Shown here one piece after another: positions 26,028-36,267 of a stretch of 46,190 nucleotides of DNA. The notes under the pieces were generated by a model. That model saw only the letters and a program-made list of their open reading frames with translations. It searched no databases and was not told the DNA's origin. The stretch spans positions 1 to 46,190 of the forward strand of contig JAAYNL010000002.1 in the NCBI GenBank assembly GCA_012520845.1, read 5' to 3'. The stretch comes from Thermoplasmatales archaeon. GTDB lineage: Archaea > Thermoplasmatota > Thermoplasmata > Methanomassiliicoccales > Methanomethylophilaceae. The translations under genes were made by a program, and so were the position numbers. How positions within the stretch are numbered: the first letter of the stretch is position 1; each line of letters opens with the position of its first letter.

Positions 26028-27179
26028 ATGGGTTTGGGGAGAAAGGCACCAGTAATCGCCGCCGTCGCAATTCTTCTCGTTTCGGGGGCCGCCGCATACG
26101 TGGTGGTGGGCGGCGGTTCGCATGAAAAACAAGGGGGTTTGTACGGCCTGGGGGCGACCGTAATCGAGGTGGAGATGGGCGGCGTCACCGCGACCCCCGA
26201 AATCGTGTACACCATAGAGGCGCTGTACGAAAAGGTGTACGGCAAACTGCCGGATACGGAATACACCTTGGACCAGGCCAAGGCGGACACGGCATTCTGG
26301 GACGCCTATTGCAAGTACGACCCGATGGCCGTCGACAACGGCAACGGCACCTTCACCGTGGATTCCAAGACGGGAAGGGGGAGTAAACAGGTCACGACTA
26401 AGGTGACAATCGGGAAGGTCGACTGCATAATCTCCACGGGTACGATGTATATGACTACGATTTACAACCTGCTCTGCGAGAAACACGGCGTGGAGCCGCA
26501 TTCCCAGGCAGCGGAGAACAGCGCCGCCCTGAAGGGGGACTTCCGGAAGCTGATCGCCGGCGGGACCACGCTGGATTACGTTGAGGGCAACACCAATCTG
26601 ATCGGTTATTTCGACAAGTCCGTCTACAAGGACGGCGGGGCCAACACGATGGGGAACTACGACAAGGAGAGGATGGGGCAGAACATCAGGGACGTCCTTG
26701 AGCTCCATCCGGGGTCCAAGGTGGTCGTGATGGGCAGCGGCAGCCATTCCGACCAGAAGTTTTTCACGGACACCAAAGGGCTCGTCGAGGAGAACGGGGG
26801 CGAGGGATTGCTGTTCGTCGCCGGTTCGTCGATAAACGACGCCTTCGCGAACATAGAGGGCCTCGGCATGATAACCGGTCTGTTCGAATACTCCGAGTCG
26901 CTCCTCAAGGAGCTCCAGGTCAGGCTATACGCGGTCTATAAGGCGCTGCAGGCGAAGGCCGACGAGACGCACAAGGTCTATTGGGAGGCGAGCAACGGCA
27001 AGGCCGTCCGCGGGACGGGCACGTCGGCGGCTGTCATGGAATTCCTGGGTTGGGACACCTCCCTTTTGGACGGTGCGGAATGCGACCTCGAGAAAATCAT
27101 CGGGGAAAAACCCGACATCATCATCTTCTACAGCAACGACCCCCGGTCAGAGGCGGTTAAGATGAGGGTCGCCGGCTGA
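26028..27179 (+). CDS. Extracytoplasmic metal/cofactor-type binding protein, paralog 1
   Basis: The protein has 383 residues. An N-terminal anchor or signal helix (about 7-26) is followed by a small linker and a domain with FWDAYC, TTKVTIGKVDCIISTGTMYMTTIYNLLC and VVVMGSGSHSDQ. It ends in a Peripla_BP_2-like block (HKVYWEASNGKAV, then EKPDIIIFYSND). It is closely related along its whole length to the protein at 29715. No permease gene is adjacent, so it may share the permease at 30879-31928. The ATG at 26028 is preceded by an in-frame GTG at 26025; the TATA spacing fits either and implies a leaderless mRNA. Ligand unknown; the neighbouring chelatase suggests a metal or metal complex. Confidence 0.65.
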   Translation: MGLGRKAPVIAAVAILLVSGAAAYVVVGGGSHEKQGGLYGLGATVIEVEMGGVTATPEIVYTIEALYEKVYGKLPDTEYTLDQAKADTAFWDAYCKYDPMAVDNGNGTFTVDSKTGRGSKQVTTKVTIGKVDCIISTGTMYMTTIYNLLCEKHGVEPHSQAAENSAALKGDFRKLIAGGTTLDYVEGNTNLIGYFDKSVYKDGGANTMGNYDKERMGQNIRDVLELHPGSKVVVMGSGSHSDQKFFTDTKGLVEENGGEGLLFVAGSSINDAFANIEGLGMITGLFEYSESLLKELQVRLYAVYKALQAKADETHKVYWEASNGKAVRGTGTSAAVMEFLGWDTSLLDGAECDLEKIIGEKPDIIIFYSNDPRSEAVKMRVAG

Positions 27180-27198
27180 TTTGACCGCGGCATAATAT

Positions 27199-27220
27199 TT
27201 AGGAAAGACTAAATTAATAT
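27199..27220 (+). promoter_or_regulatory. Palindromic operator TTAG-N6-CTAA over the cbiX promoter
   Basis: TTAGGAAAGACTAA at 27199-27212 directly abuts the TATA-like AAATTAATAT (27211-27220), placing it where a repressor would block TBP/TFB binding. The arms are those of the sites at 29647-29675. Confidence 0.5.
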
Positions 27221-27242
27221 CGCAGTAGCGCGTTGCGGAACC

Positions 27243-28016
27243 ATGGCCAAAACCGCGATAATGATAGCCGCACACGGCTCCATATCGAAAAACAACGAAT
27301 CGGCCGCCGAACTGCAGGCGAAACTGCTTTCCGAAAAAGGGTTCGAGAACGTCTATCCCTGCTACAAGGGGTATACGAAGCCCTATATCCAGGACACGTT
27401 GGCGGAACTCGACGCCAAGGGGTTTGGGCGGATAGTCGTCGTTCCTCTGTTCATGGCCCCCGGCTACTATTCCGACAAGGTTCTCCCCAAACGGTTGGGT
27501 CTGCCTGAAGGGGTTAAGGAAGGCACTTCCCCGGGGGGCGCGAAAATCGTCGTGACGGATCCGATAGGGATACACCCCATGGCGGCGAAAATCGCCTTGG
27601 ACGAGGCGCTGTCGCTTTCCGAGGGCAACGGGAGGAAGGGCGTTCTGTTCATCGGCCACGGATCCAAATCCCCCGACGCCATCGCCATGGTGATGGGCAA
27701 CGTCGTCTCCGCCAGGGAATGGCATCCCCACGTTTACGGCGCCTTCAATGAGTTCAACGAACCTACGGTGGAGGCCGCCCTAAAAACCATGGCGGCGGAC
27801 GGTATGGACGAGGTCCTCGCCGTGCCTCTTTTCGTCTCCTCCGGCGGGCACACCGAGGACGATCTCCCCGGAAAGCTGGGTCTCTCTACCCCGACCGCCG
27901 GGAACGTCACGGTCGCCGGGAGGGCGATGGACGTGAGGTACGGGAGGCCGTTCGGCGAGATCCCGGCCACGTCCGCCATCCTCGAGGCCATGCTGGGGGA
28001 GCACTCCCTGCCCTGA
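27243..28016 (+). CDS. cbiX: Two-domain CbiX-type sirohydrochlorin metal chelatase
   Basis: The protein has 257 residues and consists of two CbiX repeats. The first opens with MIAAHGS (His11) and the second with FIGHGSK (His139). In the second repeat the other metal-site histidine is present (SSGGHTEDDLP, His203). In the first the equivalent position reads APGYYSDK (Tyr75-Tyr76), so only the C-terminal half has the usual pair. Archaeal CbiXS/CfbA is normally about 120-140 residues and acts as a homodimer, so this is a fused form. The family inserts cobalt (B12), nickel (F430) or iron into sirohydrochlorin; which metal is not decidable here. It sits between two metal-type binding proteins and carries a palindromic operator. 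Confidence 0.85.
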   Translation: MAKTAIMIAAHGSISKNNESAAELQAKLLSEKGFENVYPCYKGYTKPYIQDTLAELDAKGFGRIVVVPLFMAPGYYSDKVLPKRLGLPEGVKEGTSPGGAKIVVTDPIGIHPMAAKIALDEALSLSEGNGRKGVLFIGHGSKSPDAIAMVMGNVVSAREWHPHVYGAFNEFNEPTVEAALKTMAADGMDEVLAVPLFVSSGGHTEDDLPGKLGLSTPTAGNVTVAGRAMDVRYGRPFGEIPATSAILEAMLGEHSLP

Positions 28017-28766
28017 TCAGTACTTCTGGTTCCTGATGATGTAGTGGTCGATGGCGAAGAACGCCGCGGCGTAAATCGACAGGACCAGCAGCGAAACCCA
28101 TTCCAACCCATGTCCCAGGGCGAACGACCTTATCAACTGCGACGAGTGGGTAAGGGGCAGCGCCCACAGTATTTTACCCGCGAAATCCGGCAGCGAATCG
28201 ATGGAGAACAGGGTGCCGCACATGAACGTCATCGGAAGGATGACCAGGCTCGTCACCATGTTCAGCGTCGGCGTGGAGTCGACAAGGAGCCCCGCCATCA
28301 CCCCGAGCAGGGCGAAGGTGAAGCAACAGAAGACCACGCTCAGTATCAGCGGCGCCGACAGAATCAGTTCGGGCGTCAGGAGACATCCGATCGCCAACAT
28401 GATGGACGTCCCCATGAGCCCCCGGACCATCCCGATCACGGATTTGCCCACGACTATCGACGAGATCCGGACGGAGGAAAGCACCATCTCGTCGAAACTT
28501 GAGTGGAACAGCCTCTGTATGAGTATTTTTTGGGCGGTGGAGGAAAACCCGGCGGTCATCGACGAGATGGCCACTATCCCGGGTACGACGTAGGCGATGT
28601 AGCTCACGCCCGCCTCCGTATCGCCGGCCCTCATGCCGTAACCGAAGGCGATCAGGTACAGGATGGGCGAGACGAGGCTGGATATCAGCGTCGTCACGAT
28701 GTTCCGTTTGAGGAACGCCAGATCGGCGTAGGCTATGCCGTACACCTCCCTCAGGAAGCCGGCCAT
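28017..28766 (-). CDS. ABC-2 type transporter permease
   Basis: The protein has 249 residues and six hydrophobic segments. It shows the ABC-2 layout with the first helix RNIVTTLISSLVSPILYLIAFGYG and the conserved PMTFMCGTLFSIDSLPDFAGKILWALPLTH block before the last helices. It pairs with the ATPase encoded just upstream; the ATG shares its A with the TGA of that gene. Together they resemble DrrAB/NodIJ-type exporters. Its stop is directly adjacent to the cbiX stop (convergent, no gap). The substrate is unknown. Confidence 0.88.
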   Translation of the reverse strand: MAGFLREVYGIAYADLAFLKRNIVTTLISSLVSPILYLIAFGYGMRAGDTEAGVSYIAYVVPGIVAISSMTAGFSSTAQKILIQRLFHSSFDEMVLSSVRISSIVVGKSVIGMVRGLMGTSIMLAIGCLLTPELILSAPLILSVVFCCFTFALLGVMAGLLVDSTPTLNMVTSLVILPMTFMCGTLFSIDSLPDFAGKILWALPLTHSSQLIRSFALGHGLEWVSLLVLSIYAAAFFAIDHYIIRNQKY

Positions 28767-29617
28767 CAGATCCTCCTCCCCGTGAGTTCCAGGAACACGT
28801 CCTCGAGGCTGACCGCCCTTATCGTCACGCTGCGCCCGTCGTCGATGCCGTCCGAGTACCCCTTCGCATCCGTTCTGTTTTCGAAGTATCTGACCTCGGT
28901 GTCCCCCGCGGCATCGACGGATTCCACGGCGAACCTGCCAACGGTTTTTTTCAAATCCTCCTTTGTGCCGAGGGCGACGAGTTTCCCTTTGTTGACTATG
29001 CCGACGCGGTCGCAAAGGGCCTCGGCCTCCGAGATGTAGTGCGTCGTCATGAATATGGTGGTACCGGATGCGTTCAGTTTCCGTATCAGCTTCCACAGGG
29101 CGTTCCTCGATTGGGTGTCCAACCCCGCCGTGGGTTCGTCCATGAAAAGAATCCTGGGTCTGTGTATTATCGAACAAACTATGGATGCCCTTTTCTTCCA
29201 TCCCCCGGAGAGGTTCCTGACGAGCTTGTCGAGGTGGTCCCCCAGCCCCATCACCTCCGTCATCTCCTCCGTCCTGCCTTTGATTTCCTTCGAAGGTATC
29301 CCCTTCATCAGGGCATGGTGTTTTATGTTCTCCCGCACGGTGATGTCCTTTTCCAGGCTGTTCAACTGCTGTATGACGCCGATGGATTGCCTCGCGGAGC
29401 GGTAGTCCCCGTAAACGTCTTTGCCGGAAATCCTAACGGTTCCGGAATCCGGCCTGGACATGGTGGTAAGCATGCGGATCGTTGTGGTCTTTCCGGCGCC
29501 GTTCGGGCCGAGGAACCCGAATATCTCCCCTTTTTTGATGCTCAGGGAAACGTTGTCCACGGCGACAAGATCGCCGAACCTTTTCACGATTCCATCGGCA
29601 ACGATGATTCCTTCCAT
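28766..29617 (-). CDS. ABC-2 type transporter ATPase (DrrA-like)
   Basis: The protein has 283 residues. Walker A is GPNGAGKTT, the signature is LSGGWKKR, Walker B is ILFMDEPTAGLD, and the switch is TTHY, with Tyr after the His. The C-terminal region after residue 220 (about 60 residues, ending AVSLEDVFLELTGRRI) is the usual DrrA-type tail. It is transcribed divergently from the second binding protein. Its TATA element GTATATAAAT (29638-29647 on the plus strand) abuts the palindrome at 29647-29660, so the exporter may be under the same metal control as the importer. Confidence 0.9.
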   Translation of the reverse strand: MEGIIVADGIVKRFGDLVAVDNVSLSIKKGEIFGFLGPNGAGKTTTIRMLTTMSRPDSGTVRISGKDVYGDYRSARQSIGVIQQLNSLEKDITVRENIKHHALMKGIPSKEIKGRTEEMTEVMGLGDHLDKLVRNLSGGWKKRASIVCSIIHRPRILFMDEPTAGLDTQSRNALWKLIRKLNASGTTIFMTTHYISEAEALCDRVGIVNKGKLVALGTKEDLKKTVGRFAVESVDAAGDTEVRYFENRTDAKGYSDGIDDGRSVTIRAVSLEDVFLELTGRRI

Positions 29618-29637
29618 GGGTAGGCAATCAAAAGGCC

Positions 29638-29683
29638 GTATATAAATTAGGATACCCTAAATTAGTTATACCTAAATTGATAT
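29638..29683. promoter_or_regulatory. Divergent promoter with two tandem TTAG-N6-CTAA palindromes
   Basis: TTAGGATACCCTAA (29647-29660, perfect 5-bp arms) and TTAGTTATACCTAA (29662-29675) stand one base apart, a 15-bp step. They lie between the minus-strand TATA of the exporter (29638-29647) and the weak plus-strand TATA AATTGATAT (about 29674-29682) of the binding protein. Binding here would control both directions. The form recalls DtxR-type metalloregulator sites; no regulator gene is in the window. Confidence 0.6.
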
Positions 29684-29714
29684 CGGATGGGCAGACCGCA
29701 AGGTTGTGAGCACT

Positions 29715-30863
29715 ATGAATACGAAGACATTGGCGATAGCTGCAGTGGCGGTCCTCCTCGTCGCAGGGGCGGGCGCCACGGCGTACGTACTTACAACGGA
29801 CAAGGAAGAGGAGAAGACCGGGGGCCTTTACGACCTCGAGGCCATGGTGTTGAAGGTGGATATGGGCGGAATCACGGCGACTCCGAACATTGTGTACACC
29901 ATAGAGATGCTATACGAGAAGGTGTACGGCAAACTGCCGGATGCCGAATACACGCTGGATGAGGCGCGGGCGGACACCGAGTTCTGGGATGCGTATTGCG
30001 ATTACAAACCGTCCGCTGTCAAAAACAAGGACGGTACCTACACCGTGGATTCCAAGACCGGCAGGGGGAAGAACCAAGTGACGACGAAAGTGACCATGGG
30101 GAGGGTGGACTGCATAATATCCACCGGTTCCATGTACATGACGACGATCTACAACCTGCTTTGTCACAAGCACGGCGTCGAGCCATACTCCGCTGAAGCG
30201 AAGGGGAGCGATGGCTTGAAAACAGACTTCCAAAAACTGATCGCCGGCGGCACCTCCTTGGATTACGTCGAGGGCAACACGGAATTGATAGGTTATTTCA
30301 ATAAGGCAACCTATGCGGATGCCGGTGCCAACAGCATGGGGAACTACGATAAAGAGACCATGGGGCAAAACATAAGGGACGTCCTCGGGCTCCATCCGGG
30401 TTCCAACGTCGTGGTGATGGGCAGCGGCAGCCATTCGGACCAGGCGTTTTTCGAATCGACGGATGCCTTGGTCAAGGAGACCGGCGGCATAGCGTTGCTG
30501 CTGATTGCCGGCAGCACCATAAAGGACGCCTTCGCCAACATAGAGGCGCTCGGGATGATAACCGGGCTTTCCGCACAGTCCGAACCGCTCCTCAAGGATC
30601 TCCAGGTGAGGCTTTACGCCGTCTACAAGGCGCTGAAGACCCAGGAGGGGACGCACAAGGTCTATTGGGAGGCCAGCAACGGCAAGGCCGTCTCCGGGAG
30701 GGGCACGTCCAAGGCCGTAATGGACTTCATGGGCTGGGACACCACCCTGATGGACGGTGCGGAGCACGATCTCGAGAACCTTAATCAGGAAAAACCCGAC
30801 ATCATCGTCTTCTACAGCAACGACACGAGGCCGGAGGACGTGAGGATGAGGGTAGCGACCTAA
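29715..30863 (+). CDS. Extracytoplasmic metal/cofactor-type binding protein, paralog 2
   Basis: The protein has 382 residues. An N-terminal helix (about 5-24) is followed by a charged linker (TTDKEEEK) and the same domain as the protein at 26028. Shared blocks include EKVYGKLPD, FWDAYC, SMYMTTIYNLLC, MGSGSHSDQ, VYWEASNGKAVS and KPDIIVFYSND. It is directly followed by a FecCD permease and ATPase and is the cognate receptor of that importer. The ATG at 29715 has GGTTGTGAG upstream; a GTG at 29706 would add three residues. High similarity, also at DNA level (for example around 30408-30430 and 26728-26750), points to a recent duplication. Confidence 0.7.
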   Translation: MNTKTLAIAAVAVLLVAGAGATAYVLTTDKEEEKTGGLYDLEAMVLKVDMGGITATPNIVYTIEMLYEKVYGKLPDAEYTLDEARADTEFWDAYCDYKPSAVKNKDGTYTVDSKTGRGKNQVTTKVTMGRVDCIISTGSMYMTTIYNLLCHKHGVEPYSAEAKGSDGLKTDFQKLIAGGTSLDYVEGNTELIGYFNKATYADAGANSMGNYDKETMGQNIRDVLGLHPGSNVVVMGSGSHSDQAFFESTDALVKETGGIALLLIAGSTIKDAFANIEALGMITGLSAQSEPLLKDLQVRLYAVYKALKTQEGTHKVYWEASNGKAVSGRGTSKAVMDFMGWDTTLMDGAEHDLENLNQEKPDIIVFYSNDTRPEDVRMRVAT

Positions 30864-30878
30864 GCGGAGAGTGGAAAC

Positions 30879-31928
30879 ATAGAGAACGGTTGGGAGGACG
30901 TCGAGGAATACCACCGCCACCTCAGGAGGCGGACGTGGGCGGCGATAGCCCTCACGGGCGTCCTCCTAATCGCCGCCTTTTCCATCGCCGTATTGGTCGG
31001 CAACTACAAACTGTCGCCCGGGCAGGTTTTTGACATACTCTTCAGGGGCGGCGGGTCGTCCGGCGACAGATACATACTGTTCGACGTGCGCATCCCGAGG
31101 CTACTCTGCTGCTGCCTCGTGGGCGCCGGGCTCTCCGTTTCCGGTTTGGCGATGCAGAGCCTTTTCAAAAACCCGATGGCGTCGCCGTCCATACTCGGGA
31201 TTTCCTCAGGGGCCGCCTTCGGCGCATCCATCGCAATCTCCTTCGGCGTCGGCGCCGGGTTGTTCGGCAGTTTCAACACGCCCGTCCTGGCGTTCGTCTT
31301 CTGTTTTATCACCATGGGCATAGTCTACGCGATAGCCAAGACCAGGTACGGCGTGGCAACGGTCACCCTCCTCCTCGCGGGCGTGGCCGTCGGCGCCTTC
31401 TTCAACGGGATGGTGTCGCTGATGCAGTACATCGCGGACGAGGACACCCTCTCCGCGATCGTCTATTGGACGATGGGCAGCTTCAACAAATGCGGTTGGA
31501 TGTCCTTCAGGATGGCCATCGTCCCCGTCACGGCGGGGATAATCGCGATTGTCATGATGGTGCGCGAACTGAACCTGGTTTCCGCGGGGGAGGAGCAGGC
31601 GGCCAACATGGGGGTCAACGTGCGTTTGGTGAGGATCGCCGCGATCGTGGCCACCTCCCTGTGCGTCGGCGGGTCCGTCGCCATATCCGGCACCATAGGC
31701 TTCGTCGGGCTCATCGTGCCCCATATTTTCAGGATGATAGTCGGGCCGAACCACAAGGTGCTGGCGCCGCTCTGCATCCTGGGCGGCGCGGCGTTCATGA
31801 TGGCCATGGACACGATAGCCAAGGCGGCGTTCGAGGTCTCGTTGCCCGTGGGCGTGCTGACCGCGCTGCTCGGCGCGCCCTTCTTCGTGTACGTGCTGAG
31901 GACCCGCAGGAGGGACATATGGGAGTGA
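30879..31928 (+). CDS. FecCD/BtuC-family ABC transporter permease with apparent AUA start
   Basis: The protein has 349 residues if it starts at the ATA at 30879. The family signature is clear: VRIPRLLCCCLVGAGLSVSG, then NPMASPSILGISSGAAFG, and FVGLIVPHIFRMI. The first in-frame ATG/GTG/TTG is a TTG at 30993, which would remove the first membrane helix (TWAAIALTGVLLIAAFSIAV). The upstream frame is open back to 30864 and encodes that helix plus a charged N-terminus. A GGAG ribosome site (30866-30869) is well spaced for the ATA. So either AUA is the start codon or a start ATG was lost or misread. It is the channel for the binding protein just upstream. Confidence 0.8.
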   Translation: MENGWEDVEEYHRHLRRRTWAAIALTGVLLIAAFSIAVLVGNYKLSPGQVFDILFRGGGSSGDRYILFDVRIPRLLCCCLVGAGLSVSGLAMQSLFKNPMASPSILGISSGAAFGASIAISFGVGAGLFGSFNTPVLAFVFCFITMGIVYAIAKTRYGVATVTLLLAGVAVGAFFNGMVSLMQYIADEDTLSAIVYWTMGSFNKCGWMSFRMAIVPVTAGIIAIVMMVRELNLVSAGEEQAANMGVNVRLVRIAAIVATSLCVGGSVAISGTIGFVGLIVPHIFRMIVGPNHKVLAPLCILGGAAFMMAMDTIAKAAFEVSLPVGVLTALLGAPFFVYVLRTRRRDIWE

Positions 31929-31932
31929 TGCG

Positions 31933-32727
31933 ATGCGGCTGATTGTGGACGGCGTCAATTTCTCCTACGAGTCCAAGGAGGTGCTCAGGGGAATCACCTT
32001 CGAGGCCAAGGCCGGCGAGGTGCTGGGCATAATGGGCCAGAACGGGAGCGGCAAGACCACCCTGCTCAAATGCATAAACGCGGGCCTGCGGCCGAGCCAC
32101 GGCGTCGTCACCGTCGACGGCAGGGACGTATTGGACATGTCCCGCAGGGAAATAGCCAAGGAGATGGCCATGGTGATGCAGTCCATGAACATGACGTTCC
32201 CGTTCACCGTCTACGAGACGGTGCTCATGGGCCGTTACTCCAGAATCGACAGTTTCAGCGGCGAGACCCGGGAGGACGTCGAGGCGACGTACGAGGCCAT
32301 GAGGGACACCAACGTGATTCAGTTCATGGAAAGGAGCATCAACGAGCTGTCCGGCGGCGAACGGCGCAGGGTACTGATCGCCAGGGCGCTCGTGCAGGAG
32401 CCCCGGGTTTTGTTGCTGGACGAACCCACGCTGCATCTGGACGTGAACCACCAGTTCGAATTGATGAACCTGATTACCAGGCTTGCCAGGGAGAAGTCCA
32501 TGTTGGTCGTCTTCGTCACCCACGACATCGTCCTCGCCGCGAGGTATTGCGACAGGGCGATAATGATGTCGGACGGCGAGATAGTCTCCGCCGGACTGAC
32601 GAACGACGTGATCACGCCCGAAAACCTCAGGGATTATTTCAAGGTGGAAGCGGAAATCCGCGAGGACCCGAGGGTCGGCTTGAACGTGACCATGATCGGG
32701 CAGGCCGTCCCGCCCGGCAAGGGGTGA
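31933..32727 (+). CDS. FecE/BtuD-family ABC transporter ATPase
   Basis: The protein has 264 residues. Walker A is GQNGSGKTT, the signature is LSGGERRR, Walker B is VLLLDEPTLHLD, and the switch His is in VTHD. It lies 4 nt after the permease gene and completes the binding protein-permease-ATPase importer. It is homologous to the ATPase at 8163-8948 but has a canonical signature, so the two importers are separate systems. The C-terminus (YFKVEAEIREDPRVGLNVTMIG) matches FecE/BtuD-like proteins. Confidence 0.92.
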   Translation: MRLIVDGVNFSYESKEVLRGITFEAKAGEVLGIMGQNGSGKTTLLKCINAGLRPSHGVVTVDGRDVLDMSRREIAKEMAMVMQSMNMTFPFTVYETVLMGRYSRIDSFSGETREDVEATYEAMRDTNVIQFMERSINELSGGERRRVLIARALVQEPRVLLLDEPTLHLDVNHQFELMNLITRLAREKSMLVVFVTHDIVLAARYCDRAIMMSDGEIVSAGLTNDVITPENLRDYFKVEAEIREDPRVGLNVTMIGQAVPPGKG

Positions 32728-32747
32728 AGAAACCGCCCTCCCCTCTT

Positions 32748-32822
32748 CTTTATAATATAATGTATAAAGCAGGCGGGAGCCCCAATCTAGGTTTTTCCGC
32801 ACGACCCCAAGACATATATACG
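32748..32822 (+). promoter_or_regulatory. rRNA promoter region, two TATA-like elements
   Basis: ACATATATACGG (about 32812-32822) is a strong TATA element for the rRNA transcript. An AT-rich inverted repeat CTTTATA...TATAAAG (32748-32769) further upstream could be a second promoter or an upstream control site. Confidence 0.5.
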
Positions 32823-32839
32823 GCATAAGGTTAGGGAAT

Positions 32840-33058
32840 GTAGCCGAGCGGAAACTCGGGTATCCGGACCCGTTCTGGATACGGGTTCCCGGTGGTGAAG
32901 AGGTATTAAATACCCCTTCGGTTATCGGGAATTCCGCCAGGGCCGCCGTGCGGCTCTCTGGCCAAGGATACATGCACCCGGCGAGAGATCCTCGTTCGGG
33001 GAAGAGGCATAGGGCTCCGCAATGGAGGAATGAGAGCGGGAGGGCCCGATGATTGCCG
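32840..33058 (+). ncRNA. Structured leader RNA upstream of 23S rRNA
   Basis: About 220 nt between the rRNA promoter and the 23S processing stem are non-coding and rich in hairpins. Examples are CCGAG/CTCGG (near 32843-32859), GTATCC/GGATAC (near 32860-32882), a long imperfect hairpin at about 32886-32930, and GCCAG/CTGGC with an inner GCCG/CGGC stem (near 32936-32962). It was checked by eye against SRP RNA, RNase P RNA and 5S rRNA and matches none of their conserved cores. It may simply be the rRNA leader or a separate RNA cut from it. Confidence 0.4.
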
Positions 33059-33071
33059 ATCATACGAAACC
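33059..33071 (+). other. 5' arm of the 23S rRNA processing stem
   Basis: ATCATACGAAACC pairs perfectly (13 bp) with 36033-36045 on the far side of the 23S gene. This is the flanking helix that in archaea is cut at a bulge-helix-bulge by the splicing endonuclease. Confidence 0.7.
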
Positions 33072-33079
33072 TGGACGTG

Positions 33080-36024
<2,945 letters not shown>

Positions 36025-36032
36025 GTCAAACG

Positions 36033-36045
36033 GGTTTCGTATGAT
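36033..36045 (+). other. 3' arm of the 23S rRNA processing stem
   Basis: GGTTTCGTATGAT is the exact complement of 33059-33071. Confidence 0.7.
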
Positions 36046-36080
36046 TTCTCATTCCTCTATCCTTGTTTTCCATTTTCAAC
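36046..36080 (+). terminator. Pyrimidine-rich terminator of the rRNA transcript
   Basis: A T- and C-rich stretch directly after the processing stem, with several T runs (TTTCTC, TTGTTTTCC, ATTTTC), fits archaeal U-tract termination. The remaining bases to 36236 show no gene, tRNA or 5S rRNA. Confidence 0.5.
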
Positions 36081-36237
36081 GTTTTGAGCGCGAGCAAGGT
36101 CCCGCATCGTCCACGGTTTCCCGGGCAGGGTCGCCGGCAACCCTAACCGATTCAGGCGTTTGGCTTCCGATGCCGCGGGCGCAAATTGGCAGACATCAAT
36201 TATGCAAGACGCGCGCTTTAAATGCCCGCTCCCAACA

Positions 36238-36249
36238 AATTAAATACGG
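36238..36249 (+). promoter_or_regulatory. TATA box of the MBL-sua5-map operon
   Basis: AATTAAATACGG lies about 20 nt before the ATG at 36268, suggesting a leaderless or short-leader mRNA. A second weak element, CTTTAAATG, lies near 36218. Confidence 0.5.
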
Positions 36250-36267
36250 TAAGGCAGTGCCATTTCC

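Noticed and set aside
28767-29201. N-terminal extension of the ABC-2 permease
   Set aside because: It overlaps the ATPase gene in another frame; the ATG at 28766 coupled to the ATPase stop gives a normal ABC-2 permease.
26028-30863. Insertion sequence or composite transposon explaining the duplicated binding proteins
   Set aside because: No transposase gene, terminal inverted repeats or target duplications were seen around the copies; a simple gene duplication suffices.
32840-33058. SRP RNA, RNase P RNA or 5S rRNA in the 23S leader
   Set aside because: None of the conserved cores (SRP helix 8 tetraloop region, RNase P GAGGAAAGTC, 5S CCGAAC region) could be found.
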